A stretch of 58,319 nucleotides of DNA from Candidatus Gastranaerophilales bacterium (lineage in GTDB: Bacteria; Cyanobacteriota; Vampirovibrionia; Gastranaerophilales; Gastranaerophilaceae). Below, one piece after another: positions 1-7,942 of the stretch. Numbering within the stretch: position 1 is the first letter of the stretch; each line of letters opens with the position of its first letter. A program made the translations under genes and the position numbers. Below the pieces are notes generated by a model. It had not been told where the DNA came from. It did no database searches and was given only the letters and a program-made list of their open reading frames with translations. The DNA lies in contig CAJUPC010000011.1 in assembly GCA_910588555.1 (NCBI GenBank), forward strand, positions 1 to 58,319, written 5' to 3'.

Positions 1-2
1 TG

Positions 3-1298
3 AATGCTCCGCTTCAAAAAGAAATTATTCAATATACTTACAAAATATTAAACAGCATTAATAATGACATTTATTCATTTATTAAAATTAATAATGATAT
101 TGCAGATAAAAAACTTTTGAAAACTGTTTTAGCAAATACAAATGTTTATTCTACAGTAATATGTCCACATGAATATAAATATATTAATGAATTAAAAGAA
201 AATTCTCAAAACATAGTTTTATTTACACCGTTGACAGTTCAACACGATTTTGCAAGTTACAACACTTATTTAAATAAATTAAACAGCGATGAATTTATTA
301 TTTATGGTGCTCACACTCAAAATATACCTTTAATTGTTGAATTAAAAGATTTTAACGAAGAAGAAATTGAAGAAAATGATGATGAAACCAATGATATAGA
401 AAATCCATTTAATTCAATAAAAGATGATTTTAGCGATGATGATTTTTCAGATGAAATTAGCTTTGAAGAAGATGACGCTCAAAATATTATTGAAGAAGAA
501 GTAAGCACAGATGAAACATTTGAAGAACCGGAAGAAGTTCAAGATGAAATAGTTGAAGAAACAGAAAAACCTGAACTTATTTCAATCGACGAAAATATCG
601 AAATAGTTGAAAGCGATGAGCTTGAAGAAGAGAGTCAGCCTGTTATCGAAAATATTTTATCTGACGAAAACGATGATTTAATCTTTAACGAACAACAGGA
701 AGAAGAACCTCAGATTATAGAAAATATTTTGGCAGACGAACCCGCAGAAGAACCTGAAATAATTGAAGCTGATGAAATCGAATTTGATGAGCCTCAAGAA
801 GAAATTGAAGAAAACACAGAAGAACTTTCTCATGATGAACTCGTTGAACAGGTGTCAAAAGATGTTGACAGAGCTTTTTACGAAAAACTTCCTGAAGAAA
901 ATGACGACATTTCGTTTGATGAACCTCAAGAAGATGTTTTAACAGAAGATGACTTAAATCTTATTGATAATTTCTCAGACGAAGACATACAGCTTGCTGG
1001 TGACGAAGACGACGAAGCTGATTTTTCAGAACTTGAAGCAGAAAACACAGAAGAAGAAATTGACGAAGAAGTTCAAGACGAAACACCTATAGTTCCCGTG
1101 TTTGACGCTGACGATATTGAAAGAGTTGAAGTTCCCGAACTTGAAGCGGGCGATAGAGTGTCAACAGCAAAATACGGCGAAGGCGTTGTTGAAAAAATGA
1201 TTAAATACGGTAACAAAATGCTTTGCTCTATTGATTTTCCAAACATCGGAAGAAGACTTCTTGACCCTGCAATGACAGAAATCACAAAATTATCTTAA
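3..1298 (+). CDS. Acidic protein with C-terminal PcrA-type Tudor-like domain, 5' partial
   Basis: The reading frame is open from base 3 with no stop, so the gene starts before the window. The TTG at 117 is internal and has no ribosome binding site. About the first 80 residues look like a folded domain that I do not recognise. The middle (roughly bases 350-1110) is extremely rich in Glu and Asp, with repeated phrases such as IIENIL, EEPEIIE and SFDEPQED, and is probably a disordered linker. The last 50 residues (GDRVSTAKYGEGVVEKM, then CSIDFPNIGRRLL) resemble the small C-terminal domain of UvrD/PcrA helicases, which binds RNA polymerase in those proteins. That assignment comes from motif shape only. 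No helicase motif is visible in the part present. The 3' end overlaps the convergent aroH by 9 bases. Confidence 0.7.
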   Translation, partial: NAPLQKEIIQYTYKILNSINNDIYSFIKINNDIADKKLLKTVLANTNVYSTVICPHEYKYINELKENSQNIVLFTPLTVQHDFASYNTYLNKLNSDEFIIYGAHTQNIPLIVELKDFNEEEIEENDDETNDIENPFNSIKDDFSDDDFSDEISFEEDDAQNIIEEEVSTDETFEEPEEVQDEIVEETEKPELISIDENIEIVESDELEEESQPVIENILSDENDDLIFNEQQEEEPQIIENILADEPAEEPEIIEADEIEFDEPQEEIEENTEELSHDELVEQVSKDVDRAFYEKLPEENDDISFDEPQEDVLTEDDLNLIDNFSDEDIQLAGDEDDEADFSELEAENTEEEIDEEVQDETPIVPVFDADDIERVEVPELEAGDRVSTAKYGEGVVEKMIKYGNKMLCSIDFPNIGRRLLDPAMTEITKLS

Positions 1299-1637
1299 AT
1301 TTGAAGCCCCTTTTAAATAAACAAATTGGGGCTTAAATTTTTCATCACAATTTACTACAATTAAAACCCTCAAGCATTTCTCAATTGAATTCGGCACGTC
1401 AAGTTCATGGAAACACATCATTGCAACATTTTTCCATCCTAATTCCAAACGTGCAAATTTAGCAGGGAATTCTGCATTCAAATCATTTGTTAATGTAAAA
1501 ATGACATGCGAAATATTATCTGGTTCTAAATTATTTTGAGCCGTTAATTCGTTTAGAAGTTCTAATGTTGCACATCTTATAGCTTCAACAGAATTATTTT
1601 CAACAGTAATTGCGCCTCTTATACCTTTTGTAATCAC
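1290..1637 (-). CDS. aroH: Chorismate mutase, AroH class
   Basis: A 115-residue protein of the monofunctional AroH family, which converts chorismate to prephenate for phenylalanine and tyrosine synthesis in the cytoplasm. It is close in length to Bacillus subtilis AroH (127 residues). The Bacillus active-site residues are visible at matching positions: Arg7 (GIRGAITVE), Cys75 and Glu78 (MCFHELDV), Arg90 (KCLRV) and a Tyr at 107. FPAKFARLELGW matches the conserved FPA segment. It is the last gene of the minus-strand run def-fmt-aroH and overlaps fmt by 4 bases (ATGA), so it is probably translationally coupled. It also overlaps the convergent acidic-protein gene at its 3' end. Confidence 0.93.
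   Translation of the reverse strand: MITKGIRGAITVENNSVEAIRCATLELLNELTAQNNLEPDNISHVIFTLTNDLNAEFPAKFARLELGWKNVAMMCFHELDVPNSIEKCLRVLIVVNCDEKFKPQFVYLKGASNLR
1304..1341 (+). terminator. Probable terminator of the acidic-protein gene, inside aroH
   Basis: AAGCCCC (1304-1310) pairs with GGGGCTT (1328-1334) across a 17-base AT-rich loop, and AAATTTTT follows. The stem sits six bases after the stop codon of the plus-strand gene and within the 3' coding part of aroH. The loop is longer than usual, so the call is moderate. Confidence 0.45.
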
Positions 1638-2563
1638 TTTCCACCTTTAATCTGTAACCCGTTAGCCCAATCACGAGCATACATTTCGCCTTTGCCCTCG
1701 GGCTTTACTTTTACAAGTAAAATACAATCATCGCCGCAGCCCATTTTTACACCCTCTTTACAGACTTCTATAATCTTTCCACAATTATTTTGGTAAGCAT
1801 CCTTTACAACTCTAGTTTCCAAGACTTTAATAATTTTGTTGTTGTATACAAAATATGCAGACGGGAATTTATAAATTCCGCGAACAAGGTTGTGTATTTC
1901 TCTGGCAGGTTTTGACCAATCAATTAATGTTTCATCTTTTGTAAGCTTATTTGCCATACAAACACCGTTTTCACACTGTTTTTCAGGTTTTAAATTACCT
2001 GCAACGAGTCCTGCAAGGGTCTGCTCAATAAGTTCGGGAGATTTGTCGCTAATTTCTTCAAACAAATCAACACAGGTCATATCATCAGGGATTTGAATTG
2101 TTTCTCGCATACAAACATCACCGCAATCAAGCCCTAGTTCTGTAATCATCGTGCAAATACCTGTTTCTTTGTCTCCATTAATAATGGCGCGCTGAATAGG
2201 GTTTGCTCCGCGATATTTCGGCAATAGTGATGCATGAAGATTTATTGTTTCATATTTCGGAATGTCCAACACTTCTTGAGACAAAATTTGTCCGAATGCA
2301 AATGTAACAAAGAAATCAGGATTTAATTTCTTCAATTCTTCCTGAATTTCAGGTTCTTTCCTGATAGATTTGGGCTGAAAAACAGGCAAACCTTTTTCAA
2401 GTGCAAATTGTTTAATAGGCGACATAGACAGTTTATGTCCGCGCCCTGCGGGTTTGTCAGGCTGTGTAACAACCGCAAGCACATTAATTTTGTCGGAATT
2501 ATACAAATATTCCAGTGATTTTAAGGCTATTGCAGGCGTTCCGAAAAAAACAACATTAATCAT
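1634..2563 (-). CDS. fmt: Methionyl-tRNA formyltransferase
   Basis: A 309-residue enzyme that formylates initiator Met-tRNA from 10-formyltetrahydrofolate. The N-terminal domain starts VVFFGTPAIALKSLEYL and has the formyltransferase signature NLHASLLPKYRGANPIQRAI, with the catalytic Asn and His. The catalytic Asp lies in ELGLDCGDVCMRE. The C-terminal domain (from about residue 205) carries the tRNA-binding fold. Length is typical. It overlaps def by 8 bases and aroH by 4, so def-fmt-aroH is one operon. The def-fmt pair is one of the most conserved bacterial gene pairs and links formylation with later deformylation. Confidence 0.96.
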   Translation of the reverse strand: MINVVFFGTPAIALKSLEYLYNSDKINVLAVVTQPDKPAGRGHKLSMSPIKQFALEKGLPVFQPKSIRKEPEIQEELKKLNPDFFVTFAFGQILSQEVLDIPKYETINLHASLLPKYRGANPIQRAIINGDKETGICTMITELGLDCGDVCMRETIQIPDDMTCVDLFEEISDKSPELIEQTLAGLVAGNLKPEKQCENGVCMANKLTKDETLIDWSKPAREIHNLVRGIYKFPSAYFVYNNKIIKVLETRVVKDAYQNNCGKIIEVCKEGVKMGCGDDCILLVKVKPEGKGEMYARDWANGLQIKGGK

Positions 2564-3089
2564 TTATAAGTTTCTCCGGTTCAATCAGTGGTAATTTGTG
2601 TTTAGCCAATATTTCATCTGTTTCAAAACGGTTTACGCAATGGTCAATAAACAAAATCCCGTCAAGGTGGTCATTTTCATGCTGAATAGCTCGAGCAAGA
2701 AGTTCACCGTCTTTTGCTTCAATAATAAACGGTCTGCCGTTTCTGTCCAAAGCTTTTACAGTAACATTTTCATAGCGTTTTACATCCGTATATGCTTCGG
2801 GAAAACTTATACAGCCTTCCTGAGCAACACAAGAACCTGATTTTTTAATAATTTTCGGGTTAATAAAAACAATCGGATTTAACGGTTCATCGTTTTTTGA
2901 AACATCTACAACGAAAACTCTCAAATTAGTCCCGATTTGCGGGGCCGCCATACCGACACCGTTTTTGGCATACATAGTATCGAGTAAGTCCTGTACAAGT
3001 TCTTGAACTTTTTTAGAAACTTTATGAACCTCTTTTGATGGTTCTCTCAAAGTTTTTTCGCCATATTGTAAAACTCTTTTTACACTCAT
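2556..3089 (-). CDS. def: Peptide deformylase
   Basis: A 177-residue metalloenzyme that removes the N-formyl group from new proteins. All three family motifs are present: GVGMAAPQIG (motif 1), EGCISFP with the metal-binding Cys (motif 2), and QHENDHLDG with the two metal-binding His and the catalytic Glu (motif 3). The start ATG follows an AGGAG box. The gene lies just upstream of fmt and overlaps it by 8 bases. Type 1 versus type 2 was not resolved. Confidence 0.96.
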   Translation of the reverse strand: MSVKRVLQYGEKTLREPSKEVHKVSKKVQELVQDLLDTMYAKNGVGMAAPQIGTNLRVFVVDVSKNDEPLNPIVFINPKIIKKSGSCVAQEGCISFPEAYTDVKRYENVTVKALDRNGRPFIIEAKDGELLARAIQHENDHLDGILFIDHCVNRFETDEILAKHKLPLIEPEKLIND

Positions 3090-3125
3090 TTTTGCTATCT
3101 CCTTATTGATATAATAGCATAAAAA

Positions 3126-3821
3126 TTAACGAACTTCTAAAAACTTATGCACCTGCGGAATAAGTCTGACATTTTCGTACTTTTCAAGAAATTTGTCAAG
3201 AGTTTTAACACAAAACTCGGTATCAGTCATATTAGTCAAGCAGCTTCCGCTGTTATCCAAAATATCAACATGCATTTCAGGCTGTAAAATAAGTTCCAAA
3301 TTGTATTTTTTACCCAATTCACAGCATTTTTCAATTTCTTCATCAGTAATTTTTTCGTTAAAAACTATTTTTGCAAAAGTTTCAACTCCACGGCAGGCTT
3401 CAAAAAATTTGTCATGAAATTTATAAGTATCCTTTATACCTGTTGCGCTTTCAAGTTTAATATCAGCCGCAACGATATCAACATATTGCTTAATTTCCAA
3501 AAATTTATCAGCCAGAGTTGCATTTGTTTCAAGATAAACTTTTTTATTAACAAGCGGTAAAAATTCTTTTAAGAATTCAGCCGACACTAAAGGTTCACCG
3601 CCTGTCAAAGAAACCGAATGAACATTACTATATTTATTTGCCTCTGCAGCAAGTTCGCATGGACTGTATTCCACAAACTCAGAGTCAGAAGAAAACTCCG
3701 TGTCACAGTAATTACATTTTAAATTGCAGTTACAAAAACGTACAAATAATTGTTGGTAACCAACATAAGGTCCTTCACCCTGAATTGATTTAAAAATTTC
3801 TTTGATTTTAATTTTGCTCAT
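3126..3821 (-). CDS. queE: 7-carboxy-7-deazaguanine synthase (radical SAM)
   Basis: A 231-residue radical SAM enzyme of the queuosine/7-deazaguanine pathway, which makes 7-carboxy-7-deazaguanine from 6-carboxytetrahydropterin. The N-terminus KEIFKSIQGEGPYVGYQQLF is typical of QueE. The iron-sulfur motif is CNLKCNYCDTE (CX3CX2C), and LTGGEPL is the SAM-binding glycine motif. The start overlaps the end of the upstream dnaJ-like gene by 14 bases. A second queuosine gene, queA, lies at 39.2 kb, so the pathway is at least partly present in this genome. Confidence 0.93.
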   Translation of the reverse strand: MSKIKIKEIFKSIQGEGPYVGYQQLFVRFCNCNLKCNYCDTEFSSDSEFVEYSPCELAAEANKYSNVHSVSLTGGEPLVSAEFLKEFLPLVNKKVYLETNATLADKFLEIKQYVDIVAADIKLESATGIKDTYKFHDKFFEACRGVETFAKIVFNEKITDEEIEKCCELGKKYNLELILQPEMHVDILDNSGSCLTNMTDTEFCVKTLDKFLEKYENVRLIPQVHKFLEVR

Positions 3822-4818
3822 TCAATAAATTCTCCCTAATATTCTGTGCAGACAATTTTTTTAGCTTTTCATAAAGTCTTATTTCATCATCTGACAAACA
3901 TTGGGGAATTTCAATATACACAACAACTATCATATCACCGGTTTTGTTGTTTCCTTTCAATCCCTGACCTGCTAGTCTGAATTTTTGTCCTGAATTTGTT
4001 TTTGCCGGAATTTTCAAACTCAAATTACCTTCAAAAGCTGGCACGGATATATTACCTCCAAGAACTGCTTCAAAAGGAGTTATCGGAACATTATAAATAA
4101 CATCGTTACCGCAAACCTGCATATTTGAGTCTGACTGAATAGAGATTTTCAAGAACAAATCACCGCTTTTACCCCCGTTTTCACCATTTGCACCCTCGTT
4201 TGGAATTCGAAGTTTTGCGCCGTTTTTTACATCTTTAGGAATTTTAACGGAAATTTTCTTGTGTTCTGATTTTTCGCCTTTACCGTTACATACAGGGCAG
4301 GCCGCACCGTTAATAAATTTTCGGCCTTTGCAGTGAGGACACTGAGTTGTATGAACAACATTAACAGTACGAGTCGTACCGTTTACAGCCTCTTTTATAG
4401 TTACGAAAACATCCTCGTAAACATCCGAACCGCGCTTTGGAATTGGTTTTGAAGCTTTCTTTTTGCCGAATTCTTCAAACATGTCATTTATTTTTTTTGA
4501 AAATTCTTCTTTATCAACTTTTTTTGTTTGCGGCTTTTCATTTGAAGCAGTTTTTTTATATTCCTGTTCAGCTTTTTTATAAGAAGTTTTCTGCTCTTGT
4601 TTCGGTGAAGATTTAAAAAATCCGTTTATTGTATCATATTGAAATCTTTTTTTTGTATCAGAAAGAGTTTCATAAGCTTCGCAAATATCCTTAAAACGCT
4701 CCGCACCGCAGGGGTTTACATCCGGATGAAATTTGCGCGCAAGCTTTCTGTATGCGGCTTTTATGTCCGCATCACAACTGTCGGGTGTAACTCCAAGAAT
4801 AGAATAATAATTCTTCAT
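3808..4818 (-). CDS. DnaJ/CbpA-type co-chaperone with reduced zinc finger
   Basis: A 336-residue J-domain protein. The J-domain occupies about residues 1-65, with YYSILGVTP at the start and the essential HPD at FHPDVNP; it would stimulate DnaK. A charged Lys-rich linker (about 70-110) replaces the usual Gly/Phe region. Two CxxC modules (CPHCKGRK and CPVCNGKG) form only one zinc site, where classical DnaJ has four modules and two sites. The C-terminal peptide-binding domain follows (AVLGGNISVPAFEG, then AGQGLKGNNKTGDMIV). The start ATG overlaps no upstream gene. The layout lies between DnaJ and CbpA, so I give no gene symbol. Confidence 0.87.
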   Translation of the reverse strand: MKNYYSILGVTPDSCDADIKAAYRKLARKFHPDVNPCGAERFKDICEAYETLSDTKKRFQYDTINGFFKSSPKQEQKTSYKKAEQEYKKTASNEKPQTKKVDKEEFSKKINDMFEEFGKKKASKPIPKRGSDVYEDVFVTIKEAVNGTTRTVNVVHTTQCPHCKGRKFINGAACPVCNGKGEKSEHKKISVKIPKDVKNGAKLRIPNEGANGENGGKSGDLFLKISIQSDSNMQVCGNDVIYNVPITPFEAVLGGNISVPAFEGNLSLKIPAKTNSGQKFRLAGQGLKGNNKTGDMIVVVYIEIPQCLSDDEIRLYEKLKKLSAQNIRENLLNEQN

Positions 4819-4839
4819 ATAATTATATATAATGAAGCT

Positions 4840-6087
4840 TTAAAATTTTTCAACCTGCCTGCAAATATCAGTTCGGTATTTTTTACCCTCAAAATTTATC
4901 AAATCAACATCCTCGTAAAGCTGTTTTGTTGCTCTTGCAAGAGTTTTAGCAGTTTTGGTAAGAACAAGTGTTTTACCCTCAACAGTTTCGTATTCCAAAT
5001 ATTGATTTTTATTTATTGCAAAAGGTGTTATAGCTGACTCTACAAGGTCAATACCCTCAATTACTTTACCTGCCGAGCGCGCAGATATAACACAAGAAAC
5101 AGCCGAGTCATCAGAAATTTTAATAGTTTCGTAATCATCAGCAAAAGAACCAACCGCACAAGCTTCAAATAAAGTTAAAAGATTTTCATCAATAAGCTCC
5201 AATACTGCCTGGGCGTCATGGTCTGAAAGGAAAGGTTTAAAATCAAGAGTTACAAATTTTCCGTCATCTTTTAAAACACAATCAACTCCCAAAATCCCAA
5301 GATACGGCGTACCTTTTCTTTCCAATGCTTCAAGAACATTATTAATAACATGTTTCATCACAGCATTTTCAACATCTTTAGAAACTTTATAATCAGGGGT
5401 GAAAGCTCCTATTCCCGATGTTAATATACCGCCGTCGCCGTTTTCCATAAATTTGTAATTTGCAACTGTATTTAGAGGAATTGCATGATAACCGTCTGTT
5501 ATAACATAAAAAGTAAATTCATGACCGTAAACGTAATCTTCAAGTACAACTTTTCCTTCATCTCTGCAAAACAAATCCTCAACAAAAGTTTTTGAAGCCG
5601 CAAAAGTTGTACAAACAAGTCTGTCCCTGCCCTGAGATGTTTCATCACATCTGATAACTTGGGGCATAGGTGCAGATTTTAAATAATCAAATGCCATTTG
5701 GTGCTTATCAAAAATTCCAAAACGCGGAGTCGGAATTCTCAATTTATACAAAAACTTTTTGCAGACAGAGCGGCTCAATGCAGCTTCTGCACTTTGAGCT
5801 GTCGGGGCAAAAATAAGCTGATTATTAGCTTGAAACAAGCCTGAAATATCATTTTTAATCGCAATTTCAGAAGAAGCAATCGTCAAATCCACAGCGTTTT
5901 CAAGTACATACTCCAAAAGTTCTTGAACATTATGTTCTCGAATATCAACGCATTCAACAATTTCTTTTATTGCATTATTACCCGGTGCAACAACAATATC
6001 GCAATCGTAATTTTTAAATTTTTGAACAAGTGCATACTCTTTTGCAGATGCACCAACAATTAAAACTTTTTTCTTTTTATCAGCCAT
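4840..6087 (-). CDS. purD: GAR synthetase-like ATP-grasp protein (divergent PurD)
   Basis: A PurD-family protein (phosphoribosylamine-glycine ligase, step 2 of purine synthesis). It has the N-terminal KVLIVGASAKEYALVQKF and VVAPGNNAI segments, the central IPTPRFGIFDKHQMAFDYL, and the C-terminal LDFKPFLSDHDAQAVL. The normal ATP-binding phrase KADGLAAGKGV is replaced by RCDETSQGRDRLVC, and the GPE phrase reads ASSEIAI, so activity is not certain. The ATG at 6087 is chosen because it places the family's first strand at the N-terminus. A TTG at 6105 would add six residues, and neither start has a convincing Shine-Dalgarno. It heads the minus-strand run with dnaJ-like and queE, 21 bases upstream of the former. 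Confidence 0.72.
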   Translation of the reverse strand: MADKKKKVLIVGASAKEYALVQKFKNYDCDIVVAPGNNAIKEIVECVDIREHNVQELLEYVLENAVDLTIASSEIAIKNDISGLFQANNQLIFAPTAQSAEAALSRSVCKKFLYKLRIPTPRFGIFDKHQMAFDYLKSAPMPQVIRCDETSQGRDRLVCTTFAASKTFVEDLFCRDEGKVVLEDYVYGHEFTFYVITDGYHAIPLNTVANYKFMENGDGGILTSGIGAFTPDYKVSKDVENAVMKHVINNVLEALERKGTPYLGILGVDCVLKDDGKFVTLDFKPFLSDHDAQAVLELIDENLLTLFEACAVGSFADDYETIKISDDSAVSCVISARSAGKVIEGIDLVESAITPFAINKNQYLEYETVEGKTLVLTKTAKTLARATKQLYEDVDLINFEGKKYRTDICRQVEKF

Positions 6088-6162
6088 GAAATTATTATAG
6101 TACAAATTCCTACATAAAACATACGATTTTGTTAAGATTTTTTACGATTTTACAAGATTATA

Positions 6163-6171
6163 TGTTATAAT
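6163..6171 (+). promoter_or_regulatory. Extended -10 promoter for the 76-residue protein
   Basis: TGTTATAAT is an extended -10 (TG, one base, TATAAT) about 57 bases before the ATG at 6228. No good -35 is present at 16-18 bases, as expected for an extended -10 promoter. Confidence 0.5.
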
Positions 6172-6227
6172 TATGACAAATATAAAAAATTAATTAAAAT
6201 TTTACAGGTAGTTAATGAGGTAGAAAA

Positions 6228-6458
6228 ATGGCAGGTATTGTAAGTCTTTTATCACAAATGTTTGTCCCGCAGACAACACAGGTAACTGTTCCGGTTAGAA
6301 ATTCATCCAACCCGTACAGCAACAATCCTTTTGTGAATTACAACGGCAACAATCTTAATAATTATGCTAAAAACGCACCTGTCAGAGGCGGTTATTTTGC
6401 CGGATATTACAATGGCAGACAAAATATTGTAGGGCAAAGATTATTTATCGAAGTTTAA
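6228..6458 (+). CDS. Small Asn/Tyr-rich protein of unknown function
   Basis: A 76-residue protein that I do not recognise. It opens with a short hydrophobic stretch (MAGIVSLLSQMFVPQ), then a low-complexity Asn/Tyr/Gly region (NPYSNNPFVNYNGNNLNNY), and ends GQRLFIEV. There is no clear cleavable signal peptide. A GAGG box precedes the ATG. It has its own likely promoter, and the promoter of the pilin pair begins at the base after its stop codon. It is more likely a real short gene than chance, given the ribosome binding site and promoter. Confidence 0.6.
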   Translation: MAGIVSLLSQMFVPQTTQVTVPVRNSSNPYSNNPFVNYNGNNLNNYAKNAPVRGGYFAGYYNGRQNIVGQRLFIEV

Positions 6459-6487
6459 TTGACAACTGCTTAAAAAAGCGTTATAAT
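6459..6487 (+). promoter_or_regulatory. Near-consensus promoter of the pilin pair
   Basis: TTGACA (6459-6464), a 17-base spacer, and TATAAT (6482-6487) make a perfect vegetative sigma-factor consensus. An ATG at 6486 lies inside the -10 box and cannot be the start; the ATG at 6510 behind AGGGG is. The leader RNA would be only about 15 bases. Confidence 0.85.
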
Positions 6488-6509
6488 GGGAAAAACAGGG
6501 GTGATTTTA

Positions 6510-7187
6510 ATGAGAGATAGATGTCTTTTAGGATTTACGTTTGCAGAAACATTAATGGCAGTTGTAATCATAGGAATAATCGCAGCTATGACTATTCCGA
6601 CACTTATAAACAAATATCATAATGAAACACTACAGATTTCTATAAAAAAACAATATAGGGAATTAGAACATAATTTAACTGCCTTACAAGCTGATACATT
6701 TTATAAAAGCACATTGCAAAGGTCTATTTTAAACAAAAAATATGCAGAAGCAGAAACTGTTGAAGCGAGCGCAGGTAAATTTATAACAGAATTTTACACA
6801 TTAACAAGCGATTGCGGTACTACGGCACAACCCTGTTTTGCTAAAACTTATCGGTCAATATCCGGAGTAACCGCTGATTTTGAATGTACCAATGGCTACA
6901 GCGCTTTATTAAAAGGCGGAGCCGCAATCTGTATAGTTCCGGCAAGCGATACGGTAGATAAAGCAAGAGTTGTTATTGATGTAAACGGAACGGAAGCTCC
7001 AAATATTGGCGGCAGAGATATATTTGATTTTTATATTTACAGTAATTTTTCCGTTGACGAAATTTCTCCCGCAGATATCAAAAATAACACAGGAAGAACT
7101 ACTATTAATGCAAAATGCACTACATCTCCGACAGGCCAGGGATGTTTAAGCAGATTGATTGATAATAACTGGAAAATGAATTATTAG
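6510..7187 (+). CDS. Type IV pilin-like / pseudopilin protein
   Basis: A 225-residue protein with a class III prepilin signal: a short basic leader MRDRCLLG, predicted cleavage G|F, then FTFAETLMAVVIIGIIAAMTI, with Glu at position 5 of the mature form and a long hydrophobic helix. The C-terminal globular part has Cys residues (SDCGTT, PCFAKTY, FECTNGY, KCTTS, QGCL) suggesting disulfides, and the phrase APNIGGRDIFDFYIYSN, which is shared with the next gene. It is expected in the cell-envelope pilus or secretion filament. It is the first gene after a consensus promoter, 12 bases before its paralogue, and the two form an operon. Major versus minor pilin cannot be decided. Confidence 0.85.
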   Translation: MRDRCLLGFTFAETLMAVVIIGIIAAMTIPTLINKYHNETLQISIKKQYRELEHNLTALQADTFYKSTLQRSILNKKYAEAETVEASAGKFITEFYTLTSDCGTTAQPCFAKTYRSISGVTADFECTNGYSALLKGGAAICIVPASDTVDKARVVIDVNGTEAPNIGGRDIFDFYIYSNFSVDEISPADIKNNTGRTTINAKCTTSPTGQGCLSRLIDNNWKMNY

Positions 7188-7199
7188 AAAGGAAGATTA

Positions 7200-7901
7200 A
7201 TGAAAAAAATAAACGCGTTCACCTTGGCAGAGGTTTTTCATCCTGCCGAACAGTCGAAAAGAAAATTCGGTTTTACTTTGGCAGAGGTATTAATAACTGT
7301 TGGAATAATTGGTGTAGTTGCAGCACTTACAATTCCCGTACTTATTCAGAACTACCAGCAAAAAGCTCAAATTATACAAATCAGAAAAGTTGTCAGTGAT
7401 TTTGAAAACGCCGCAGATATGCTCATCACAGAAGAAGGTAAATCTAATCTTGGTACAACTTCATTATTCGGCACAAACGGTGTTGATAAATTTATGACAG
7501 AAAAATTTAATGTTACAAGTTCAGGTACCGGCGGATTTTCAACCGAAAAATACCGCGCGATTAACGGTCGAGAAAAAGCATTTACCTGCACAAAAGCTTA
7601 TATGCTTTCAAATTCTGCGGTTGTTTGTGTAACAACAGGCGGAGGAACTGGAAATGTACCTAAATATATGCACGTACAGGTTGACACAAACGGTACTGGT
7701 GCCCCAAATATCGGCGGCAGAGATATGTTTGATTTCTACATAAACAGAAATGCCAAAGCTGTTACAAGTATCGATAATCTTGAACAAACACCTGATGCTG
7801 AATGTACAGACGCATCTAAATGTACAGCGTGTACAGGTCAGCCGTTTGGTGAAGGATGTTTACAAAAACTTGAACAAAACAACTGGGAAATGAATTATTA
7901 A
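7200..7901 (+). CDS. Type IV pilin-like protein with two tandem prepilin signals
   Basis: A 233-residue pilin-like protein paralogous to its neighbour; both carry APNIGGRD(I/M)FDFYI and end in NNW(K/E)MNY. The N-terminus contains two prepilin motifs: NAFTLAEVF at residues 6-14 and FGFTLAEVLITVGIIGVVAA at about residue 24. Only the second is followed by the hydrophobic helix, so that is the functional cleavage site. The motifs sit in DNA repeats at 7218-7234 and 7272-7288 that match at 15 of 17 bases, which indicates an internal duplication. The AGAAAGGA box before the ATG is good. Confidence 0.85.
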   Translation: MKKINAFTLAEVFHPAEQSKRKFGFTLAEVLITVGIIGVVAALTIPVLIQNYQQKAQIIQIRKVVSDFENAADMLITEEGKSNLGTTSLFGTNGVDKFMTEKFNVTSSGTGGFSTEKYRAINGREKAFTCTKAYMLSNSAVVCVTTGGGTGNVPKYMHVQVDTNGTGAPNIGGRDMFDFYINRNAKAVTSIDNLEQTPDAECTDASKCTACTGQPFGEGCLQKLEQNNWEMNY

Positions 7902-7912
7902 TTGACACTAAA

Positions 7913-7942
7913 AAGCGGGTTTTAAAACCCGCTTAATTTATT
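7913..7942. terminator. Bidirectional terminator
   Basis: AAGCGGGTTTTAAAACCCGCTT (7913-7934) is a perfect palindrome followed by AATTTATTTTTC on the plus strand and CTTTTTAG on the minus strand. It lies between the converging pilin pair and the FtsH-like gene and would serve both. Confidence 0.88.

Noticed and set aside
117..119. TTG as start of the first gene
   Set aside because: The frame is open back to base 3 and no ribosome binding site precedes the TTG; the gene is cut by the window edge.
6486..6488. ATG 24 bases before the first pilin-like gene's chosen start
   Set aside because: It lies inside the -10 box of a consensus promoter, so it would not be transcribed.
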